A stretch of DNA of 64,000 nt from Gemmatimonadota bacterium (GTDB taxonomy: Bacteria; Gemmatimonadota; Gemmatimonadetes; Gemmatimonadales; Gemmatimonadaceae), in assembly GCA_026387935.1 (NCBI GenBank), contig JAPLKU010000001.1:62001-126000 (forward strand), written 5' to 3'. Below the pieces are notes generated by a model that made no database searches, was not told the DNA's origin, and saw nothing but the letters and a program-made list of their open reading frames with translations. Position numbers and translations under genes: made by a program. Numbering within the stretch: position 1 is the stretch's first letter; every line of letters begins with the position of its first letter. Below are positions 57,789-64,000 of this stretch, in pieces.

Positions 57789-59714
57789 CTACCGCGCGCA
57801 GCTCGGGTACGTCAGGTCCGCACCGGCGATTGCCGGCCGATCCTTTCGCATCGCGATCGCCCACATCACGTCGTGGATAAATCGTGCGAGCTTGGCGGTG
57901 TGATCGTACTCGATGTACGCCGGCTCGTCCGTGGCCTGGTGATAGTCGGGGCCGTAGCCGAGTGAGAAGTAGGTCACCGGTACGTTCTTGTTGACGTAGT
58001 TCACCTGATCGCTGCGGCAGAACCGGTTCATCGGATTCGCCGTGACATCCCAGCTCTTGTCGATGGCCATCACTTCGCTGCGCGTGGCGTTCACCGAGTC
58101 GATGATGTCGCCGAACTCACGCGAGAGGCGACGCGAGCCGAGGGTCTGCACCGAGTTCGGTCCACCGAACTTCACGTAGTCTGCACGACCCTTGCCGAGC
58201 ATGTCCATGTTGTGTGCGGCGACGATCTTGTCGAGCGGTACCGTCGGATGATCGACGAACCAGCGCGAGCCGAGGAGTCCGGCTTCTTCGCCCTGGTGCG
58301 AGACGAAGATGATGGAGCGCGCCGGCTTTTCCTTCGCGAACTTCTCGGCGATTTCGAGCATGACCACCGTGCCCGAGCCATCATCGTCGGCGCCGTTCAT
58401 GATCGAGTCGCGGCGCACGGGGCGGATGTTCCGCGCGCGAGTAATGAGGGAGTCGATGGTGTGCTGCTGCGCCGGCGTTGGGCGGCAGACCGGATCGTTG
58501 TTGCCCTGCGGGCGCGTGACCCAATTGACCGCGCGTGTGGAGTCGTGGTCGATACCGACGGCGTTCGTGCCGACGTGGTCGTTGTGCGCGCCGACGAGGA
58601 CATACTCGGCGGAGAGTTTCGGATCCGAACCTGGAAGAATCGCAATCACGTTCCGCGCCGGCGTCTTGGACATTGTCCAATCGTAGCTCCAGCTGGCACT
58701 GATCGGCTGACCGATCGTGCCGACGGTAAGCTCGCTCAGCGGCTTGCCGAAGAGCTTGAGTGCCGCTGAGTTTGAAATGATAGCACCGCCCGGTGCCGTG
58801 CTCGCCGCCGCCGTCGGCTGCATGCCGCCGCGACCGTTGAACGCGCCATTCACCGTTGCGGGCGGCGCTGATTCAAGACCGACGAAGAGCATTCCCGCTA
58901 CACCAGCAGCATTTGCACGTGGGTCACCGCCACCAGCTGCGCCACCGGCTGCGCCGCCGCGACCACCGCGTCCGCCAGCTCCGCCGGCCGCACCTCCACG
59001 CCCGGCGGCTGCGGCCGCCACGGCCGCTTCAGTCTCCGCTGCTGCGCGGGCGCCGAACTTATTCGGAACAGAATCACAGCGAAGCACGGCAGCCGCGCCG
59101 CGCCCACCCGCGCCGCCTGCGGGAGCGTTGCTGAACACAGCGACCTTTCCGCGGAAGAGCGCTGGGTCGAGGGCGACCGCCGTGTCGCCAAAACGACCGG
59201 CGAAAATTGTGGGAACGTTATTGATGTCTGCTTTTCTACCAACGCCTGCCGCTGGAGTTGGGGCAATTGGAATCCAGTCGCTCTTCGAAGCGAGCGGTGC
59301 GCCGGCCGCGGTGAGTCGCACATTCGTGCTATCGAAGCCGATGGGGCCGTAGGGCAGTTCCTGGAAGTAGCCGCCGTTATCACCAGCGGGCTTCAGGCCG
59401 AGTCGCTTGAACTCGCTCGCGATGTACGCCGTGCCCGTGTAGTTGCCGAGTTCGCCGATGCGGCGGCCGGCCATGGAGTCGTCCGCGAACTGATAGAGCC
59501 GCGTGCGCAGGTCATTGGCCGTAATCGCCGTTTCGGTTGGCCGGGGCGCCCACTTGGCCGGACCTTCGTCGGGCCAGACCGTCTTGGTGACGGTGACCTT
59601 CTTCGTGGTCGGCTTATCGCTGGACTTGGACTGTGCGGCGACGGGCGCGGCCGGTGTCGTGGCAGCGAAAACCAGGCCGACAAAAATGGCGGTGCGTGAC
59701 AGGGTGCGTGACAT
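57789..59714 (-). CDS. Exported M28-family aminopeptidase with PA-type and Gly/Ala/Arg-rich inserts
   Basis: The product has 641 residues from ATG 59714; the signal peptide ends near AAPVAAQ. A PA-like domain (about 100-270) is interrupted by a long Ala/Gly/Arg-rich stretch (AAAAAGRGG, then GGRGGRGG). The M28 zinc core follows: GAHNDHVG (His and Asp), NGADDDGSGT (bridging Asp), SHQGEEAGLLGS (base and ligand Glu), AHNMDMLG (Asp) and PDYHQATDEP (final His). It removes N-terminal residues from peptides outside the cytoplasm. It shares this Gly/Arg-rich habit with the other M28 protein at 36.8 kb, though the inserts lie at different places. Confidence 0.9.
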   Translation of the reverse strand: MSRTLSRTAIFVGLVFAATTPAAPVAAQSKSSDKPTTKKVTVTKTVWPDEGPAKWAPRPTETAITANDLRTRLYQFADDSMAGRRIGELGNYTGTAYIASEFKRLGLKPAGDNGGYFQELPYGPIGFDSTNVRLTAAGAPLASKSDWIPIAPTPAAGVGRKADINNVPTIFAGRFGDTAVALDPALFRGKVAVFSNAPAGGAGGRGAAAVLRCDSVPNKFGARAAAETEAAVAAAAAGRGGAAGGAGGRGGRGGAAGGAAGGGDPRANAAGVAGMLFVGLESAPPATVNGAFNGRGGMQPTAAASTAPGGAIISNSAALKLFGKPLSELTVGTIGQPISASWSYDWTMSKTPARNVIAILPGSDPKLSAEYVLVGAHNDHVGTNAVGIDHDSTRAVNWVTRPQGNNDPVCRPTPAQQHTIDSLITRARNIRPVRRDSIMNGADDDGSGTVVMLEIAEKFAKEKPARSIIFVSHQGEEAGLLGSRWFVDHPTVPLDKIVAAHNMDMLGKGRADYVKFGGPNSVQTLGSRRLSREFGDIIDSVNATRSEVMAIDKSWDVTANPMNRFCRSDQVNYVNKNVPVTYFSLGYGPDYHQATDEPAYIEYDHTAKLARFIHDVMWAIAMRKDRPAIAGADLTYPSCAR

Positions 59715-59852
59715 CGAAACTCCCCAGCGAATGAACGCGATTGGCGGTGCGGACGCAGAACTGATAATGTGGGGCGAACGCCCCCTGTTCGGCAACGATT
59801 CATGCTCGCGTTTTACGCACGCGGAGGGCGCAACGCTCACTTGGAGATTCTG

Positions 59853-61112
59853 ATGCCCCGACTCGGCGAACGCCTGGTATGGATCGCGGTGCTGATGGCC
59901 ATGGCGGGCGCCGCCGGCGCACAAAAGCCTCGTGCACGGCAACTCGGGGTGCCGTTTGACGGCACACCCGGCCCGCTCAACGCGATCACCGACGTGGCCG
60001 GCGTGGAAGTGGGGTATGTGACGCTGATTCGGGGTGAGGGAAAGCGCATCGTGGGACAGGGGCCGGTCCGCACTGGCGTCACGGCGATTCTCCCGCGCGG
60101 CAAGGCGACGCTTGAGCCGGTCTTCGCCGCGTTCTACGCCGGCAATGGCAACGGCGACATGACCGGCACGCACTGGATCGAAGAGACCGGCGTGCTCGAA
60201 ACACCGGTGATGATCACGAACACGCTCTCGGTCGGGACGGTTCGCGACGCCGTCGTGGACTGGATGGTGAAGCGCAACGCGCCTGGGCCGTTCTGGTATC
60301 CGGTGGTCACGGAAACATCGGACGGCGGACTGAATGACATGAAGGGGTTGCATGTGAAGCCCGAGCACGCGTTTCAGGCGCTTGAAAATGCGAAGCCGGG
60401 CGCGGTCGCCGAGGGAAATGTTGGCGGCGGCACGGGAATGAACTGCAACGGATTCAAGGGCGGTACTGGGACATCATCACGCGTGCTTCCGCAGCCGCAG
60501 GGCGGATTCACCGTCGGCGTACTGGTGCAGTGCAACTATGGCCAGCGATCGCAGCTGCGCATCGCAGGAATTCCGGTTGGTCGCGAGATCACGAGCAAGG
60601 ATCCGTGCGTGGGGAAGCTGATTGATCCGCCGGTCACCGCTGCAGACGGGCGCGCGTTGCCGCTGTGTGGCACGACGCCACCGCCGGAGCAGAAGCCCGC
60701 CGAAGATCCGGAGCAGGGTTCGATCATCATTGTGGTGGCGACGAACGCGCCGCTCTCCCCAGATGAACTGAAGCGCATGGTGCGGCGCGTGGCGCTCGGG
60801 CTCGGACGTATGGGCTCGATCAACGGCAATGGCTCCGGCGACATTTTCCTCGCCTTCTCAACGGCGAACCGTGGCGTGGACTGGGGCAACAGCGGTCCGT
60901 CACCGCTGCCGGCGCCAATGATGCAACGACTTGGCTCAGGACGGATGGATCCGCTCTTCACGGCGACGGTCGAGGCCACCGAAGAAGCCATCGTGAACGC
61001 GATGCTTGCCGCGAACGACATGGACGGCGCGGACAACCGGCGCGCGTGGGCGATTCCGCACGATCAGCTCACGGCGATTCTCAAGAAGTACAACCGGCTG
61101 ACGCCACCGTAG
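59853..61112 (+). CDS. Exported P1-family peptidase (DmpA/BapA-like aminopeptidase)
   Basis: The product has 419 residues from ATG 59853 with GGAGAT four bases upstream. The signal peptide ends near AGAAGAQ. Landmarks of the self-cleaving Ntn-type P1 peptidases are GPLNAITDVAGVEVGYVT, GPVRTGVTAILP, EGNVGGGTGMNCNGFKGG followed by GTSSRVL, where the chain is cut before the nucleophile Ser, and INGNGSGDIFLAFSTAN. Relatives are L-aminopeptidase D-amidase/esterase and beta-peptidyl aminopeptidases. An exported member could process D- or beta-amino-acid peptides, such as cell-wall fragments. It is divergent from the second M28 gene. Confidence 0.92.
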   Translation: MPRLGERLVWIAVLMAMAGAAGAQKPRARQLGVPFDGTPGPLNAITDVAGVEVGYVTLIRGEGKRIVGQGPVRTGVTAILPRGKATLEPVFAAFYAGNGNGDMTGTHWIEETGVLETPVMITNTLSVGTVRDAVVDWMVKRNAPGPFWYPVVTETSDGGLNDMKGLHVKPEHAFQALENAKPGAVAEGNVGGGTGMNCNGFKGGTGTSSRVLPQPQGGFTVGVLVQCNYGQRSQLRIAGIPVGREITSKDPCVGKLIDPPVTAADGRALPLCGTTPPPEQKPAEDPEQGSIIIVVATNAPLSPDELKRMVRRVALGLGRMGSINGNGSGDIFLAFSTANRGVDWGNSGPSPLPAPMMQRLGSGRMDPLFTATVEATEEAIVNAMLAANDMDGADNRRAWAIPHDQLTAILKKYNRLTPP

Positions 61113-61241
61113 GGAACCACGGGTCTGGCTCCAACCAATTGACGGGTGCGGGGTGTCTGAAAGGCGTGGGCTCTGGAGTTCCCAGCGTTTAGTGGAGACG
61201 CCGCCGGTGCCTTATGTACTGATTCGCCAGGGGTTGGCCGT

Positions 61242-61274
61242 CGCGCCTACCGTCGCGCCGCGCCTACCGTCGCG
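61242..61274. repeat. 16-bp direct repeat at the MBL gene stop
   Basis: The 16-bp unit cgcgcctaccgtcgcg occurs at 61242-61257 and 61259-61274. The second copy contains the last codons and stop of the MBL gene, so its end has been duplicated just downstream with a 17-base period. The rest of the 61113-61241 gap holds nothing I can identify. Confidence 0.8.
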
Positions 61275-62166
61275 AGAGCTCCTGGTACGCGAGCCGGAGG
61301 AATCGCTCATGGCCGCCGGGCCAGTCCTTTTCGTACGCAGCAGAAATTTTCGTGGCCAGCATCTGGTCCACGGAGTGGCCGGCTGCAATTTCGGCGCGGA
61401 CCTTGTCGCGGAGGGTGTACACCATGTCGCGGTACGCTTTCAGTCGCGCACGATTGGCGAGCGGTCCATGTCCCGGAATGATCTGAGTGCGATCGTCGGC
61501 CATCCCGAGAATCCGGTCCGCGGCGGTGATGATGCCGTTGATCGATCCGCCGCTCGAAAGGTCGACGAACGGCAAGCCGGCACTGAGGAACACATCGCCC
61601 GTGTGAATCACATTGGCGCTGGTGAACTGCACAATGGCGTCACCGTCCGTGTGTGCTGGCGGCGCGTGTGTGACGACGATCGAGTCACCGTTGAGATGAA
61701 AGGTGACCGCGTCGGTGAACGTCACCACCGGGAGGGCCGCGGGAACGGCGGGTGGCTCCGTCCGGTTGAGGGCGTCGATGAACTGGCCCACCGCCATCCG
61801 CTTGCGGACGTTGTCGTGCGCGACGATCAGCGCGCCGGTCTTGCCGATATTTTCGTTGCCGCCCGCGTGGTCGAAATGCCAGTGCGTATTGACGAGGAAG
61901 CGCACCGGCTTCAGCGTGATCGCCGCGATGGCGGCGAGAATCTTTGGCGTGAGGGGGGCAAACTGGTCATCGATGAGGAACACCGCGTCGTCGCCGACGG
62001 CGAGCCCGATGTTGCCACCCGATCCTGTCAGCATGTACGTGCCCCGCGCCAGCGCCTGCGTGCGCACCTGCACGGTGTCGTAGTTCTGCGCCGAGGCCGA
62101 CGTCGCGAAGGCGGCAACCAGCACGAGCAGGAAGGCCGCCGAGCGGCGTGTTTGACGGGAGTGCAT
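61264..62166 (-). CDS. Exported metallo-beta-lactamase-fold hydrolase
   Basis: The product has 300 residues from ATG 62166 with GGAG six bases upstream; an in-frame GTG at 62178 overlapping the upstream stop is the alternative. The signal peptide ends near ATSASAQ. The zinc motif is NTHWHFDHAGG, with a further metal His in APPAHTDGD, Asp in VIHTGDVF and a final His in IIPGHGP. This branch is the SoxH/quinoprotein-relay type of MBL hydrolases rather than drug-degrading beta-lactamases. The substrate is unknown. It is translationally close to the FadJ-like gene upstream. Confidence 0.9.
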   Translation of the reverse strand: MHSRQTRRSAAFLLVLVAAFATSASAQNYDTVQVRTQALARGTYMLTGSGGNIGLAVGDDAVFLIDDQFAPLTPKILAAIAAITLKPVRFLVNTHWHFDHAGGNENIGKTGALIVAHDNVRKRMAVGQFIDALNRTEPPAVPAALPVVTFTDAVTFHLNGDSIVVTHAPPAHTDGDAIVQFTSANVIHTGDVFLSAGLPFVDLSSGGSINGIITAADRILGMADDRTQIIPGHGPLANRARLKAYRDMVYTLRDKVRAEIAAGHSVDQMLATKISAAYEKDWPGGHERFLRLAYQELSRR

Positions 62167-62177
62167 GATACGCTCCA

Positions 62178-64000
62178 CTAGTTGCGAAGGGGCTTACCGG
62201 TCTCGAGCGTGAACTTGATGCGCGCCTGAGTTTCCGGCGTGCCGAGCAACTTAAGGAAGCCTTCGCGTTCGAGTTCGAGGATGTCCTGCTCGGTGACGTC
62301 GCGCGGCGGACCGTCGCCGCCGGCGAGGACGTACGCGATCTGGTTGCCGATGAAGACGTCGTGCGCGCTCGCGGCGCCACCTTCGGCGAAGGCGAAGAGC
62401 GCGTACTTGAGGTTGCCCAGCGCCTCGCGGCCCAGCGCCCGAATCGTCTTCATTGCCGGAGCCACGTAGTCCGGCGCAAGGTCGAGCACGCGCGCCTTGG
62501 CGTCGGCGATGAGCAGGTCGCGGTTCATGGTGATGCGGTCGGCCACGGGGCGGAGCAATCCCATCTTTCGCGCTTCGTGCGCGCTGGTGCTCATCTGTGC
62601 GAGTGCGATCAGCTTGAAGGCACGCTTCACGGCTTCGAACGGATCGGCCTCTTCGTAGGGCTTCAGTGCGTCAGTAAACCGGAAGAGCGTTTCTTTCGTA
62701 CCGCCGCCGCCAGGCAACAGGCCCACGCCGGCTTCGACGAGGCCCATGTACAACTCGCTGTGCGCCTGAATGCGATCGGCGTGGAGCGAAATTTCGCAGC
62801 CGCCTCCGAGGGTGAGGCCAAAGGGCGCAACGACAACGGGGAAGGGGGCGAAGCGCACGCTCATAACGGAGTCCTGAAACCGGCGAATGGCGGCGTCGAG
62901 CGTTTTCCAGTCTCCGGCGCCGACCACGTGCAGCACCTGGCCGAGGTTTGCGCCGGCGGTGAAGGTGCGCGGGTCGTCGTTGCCGATGACGAGGCCGGCG
63001 TAGTTCTCGCGCGAAATGCGGTCCAGGGTCTTGGCGAGCATGTCGAGCACGCCGCCGCCCATCGTATTCATCTTGCCGCAGAACTCGAGGCAGAGCACGC
63101 CGTCGCCCAAGTCCACGCAGCGCGCGTCGTCGTTGGAGTCGAGCACCTTGCCAGCGGTGCGGAGCGTTTCGAGTGACATCGCGCCGGGAATCGGGGCGGC
63201 GACTTCGCGCTTCGCGGGATCTGCGAACCCAGGCACCATGACGCCCTTCTTTCCTTCTCTATAGAAGGAGCTTCCGGCGGCGGCGAGGAGGGGCGGTTCA
63301 GTCTTCCCGGCCGCGGCCATCTCGTTCCGCAGCCAGGAGAGGCCAACGGCATCCATCACCTTGAACGGGCCAATCTCCCAGGCGAAGCCCCATTCGAGTG
63401 CACGGTCCACCGACGGCACATCGTACGCGAGCCTCGGCGAGGTGAGCGCGACGTAGTGCGACGTCTCAACGAACATCTTCCGCAGGAAATCGCCGTACCG
63501 TCCGCGAATGCCACGCGCTTTCCGCACGCGTTCGGCCGGCGGAAGCTTGAGAATCTCTTCCATCGTGTCGGTCAGGACCTTCTTCTGTGGCTTGTACTCG
63601 AGGGTTTTCCAGTCGAGCGTGTGGATGTCCTTGCCCACGCGCTTGTAGAAACCCTCACCGGTTTTGGATCCGAGCTTGCCTTGTTTCACCAATTCGGCGA
63701 CCCATGCCGGCATCGCGAAGTTTTCGCCGGTGGCCTGTGAGAGCCCGGCGGTGACGTGCGCGAGGGTGTCGAGGCCGGAGAGATCGCCGGTGCGAAACGT
63801 CGCGCTCTTGGCGCGCGCGATGAGCGGACCCGTGAGCGTGTCCACTTCGTCGATCGTGAGATCCATCTCCATCATCAGGCGCATCGTCGTGGCCCAGCCG
63901 GCAATGCCGAGCCGGTTGGCGACGAAACCGGGCGCGTCCTTGGCGATGACAATGCCCTTTCCGAGCACGCGTTTGTGAAGGGCGCGAACGGTGGCGATCA
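62178..64000 (-). CDS. 3-hydroxyacyl-CoA dehydrogenase / enoyl-CoA hydratase (5' end outside window)
   Basis: The frame is open to the window edge, and about 607 codons are visible. It begins within the 3-hydroxyacyl-CoA dehydrogenase: TVRALHKRVLGKGIVIAKDAPGFVANRLG is the helix entering the C-terminal domain, followed by DLTIDEVDTLTGPLIARAKSATFRTGDLSGLDTL. The second half is a crotonase domain: NDDPRTFTAGANLGQ, LTLGGGCEISLHADRIQ and GLVEAGVGLLPGGGGTKE with the catalytic Glu region. It catalyses two steps of beta-oxidation. The dehydrogenase precedes the hydratase, opposite to E. coli FadB/FadJ. The MBL gene follows immediately. Confidence 0.9.
   Translation of the reverse strand, partial: IATVRALHKRVLGKGIVIAKDAPGFVANRLGIAGWATTMRLMMEMDLTIDEVDTLTGPLIARAKSATFRTGDLSGLDTLAHVTAGLSQATGENFAMPAWVAELVKQGKLGSKTGEGFYKRVGKDIHTLDWKTLEYKPQKKVLTDTMEEILKLPPAERVRKARGIRGRYGDFLRKMFVETSHYVALTSPRLAYDVPSVDRALEWGFAWEIGPFKVMDAVGLSWLRNEMAAAGKTEPPLLAAAGSSFYREGKKGVMVPGFADPAKREVAAPIPGAMSLETLRTAGKVLDSNDDARCVDLGDGVLCLEFCGKMNTMGGGVLDMLAKTLDRISRENYAGLVIGNDDPRTFTAGANLGQVLHVVGAGDWKTLDAAIRRFQDSVMSVRFAPFPVVVAPFGLTLGGGCEISLHADRIQAHSELYMGLVEAGVGLLPGGGGTKETLFRFTDALKPYEEADPFEAVKRAFKLIALAQMSTSAHEARKMGLLRPVADRITMNRDLLIADAKARVLDLAPDYVAPAMKTIRALGREALGNLKYALFAFAEGGAASAHDVFIGNQIAYVLAGGDGPPRDVTEQDILELEREGFLKLLGTPETQARIKFTLETGKPLRN

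Overview
The window is high-GC bacterial chromosome. Its gene content points to a free-living aerobic heterotroph of the Gemmatimonadota type or a close relative. The clues are many secreted hydrolases with Gly/Arg/Ala-rich inserts, exported beta-propeller proteins of the Vps10/BNR, TolB-like and FG-GAP kinds, two different glutamine synthetases, an RND efflux operon and a SCO protein. The taxonomic reading is inference from gene content only; there is no rRNA here. One RNA gene is present, a tRNA-Cys. There is no CRISPR array, integrase, transposase or rRNA.

Layout. 1-1.6 kb (+): end of a glycosyltransferase, an alpha/beta hydrolase and a YggX-like iron protein. 1.7-9.9 kb (-): a cold-shock gene broken by an amber codon, a small zinc-ribbon protein, class I fumarase, an MFS carrier, a YhaM-like nuclease, a TolB-type propeller and an S41 protease. 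9.0-11.8 kb (-): plasmid-type replication initiator A, an SDR enzyme, a MerR-like regulator and a histone-H1-like protein, mostly with overlapping ends. 11.9-19.6 kb (-): an RND/MFP/TolC efflux operon preceded by an MqnD-like protein and a zinc-ribbon membrane protein. 19.7-25.3 kb: GSI and GSIII glutamine synthetases tail to tail over tandem hairpins, a DASS (2-oxoglutarate/malate-type) carrier, and tRNA-Cys. 25.5-29.9 kb (-): an amidase and a three-domain lipoprotein (S51 peptidase, inactive-looking beta-lactamase fold, Asp-box propeller). 30.0-33.5 kb (+): SCO, a GHL10 glycosidase and a dicarboxylate symporter joined by 4-nt overlaps. 33.5-46.5 kb: rhomboid, GH20, M28, an LTxxQ-like protein, M20, nitrilase, a conserved secreted protein, MarR, an amidohydrolase and four gene relics. 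46.6-64 kb: thiolase, a Tat amidohydrolase, an amidohydrolase fused to a seven-blade calcium-type propeller, desaturase, a Vps10-like protein, an EamA carrier, GNAT, a second M28, a P1 peptidase, an MBL hydrolase and a truncated 3-hydroxyacyl-CoA dehydrogenase/enoyl-CoA hydratase.

How the parts fit. Much of the window looks built to take apart peptides, amides and glycans outside the cytoplasm (S41, S51, M20, two M28, P1, amidase, nitrilase, three amidohydrolases, GH20, GHL10). The products would be imported (dicarboxylate and 2-oxoglutarate-type carriers) and the nitrogen fixed by two glutamine synthetases. Beta-oxidation (thiolase, FadJ-like) and fumarase cover carbon flow. The less ordinary items are the propeller-fused hydrolases, the overlapping replication-initiator cassette, and a set of recently broken genes: cspA, YceI, BlaI, a DinB scrap, and one copy of a tandem secreted-protein pair.
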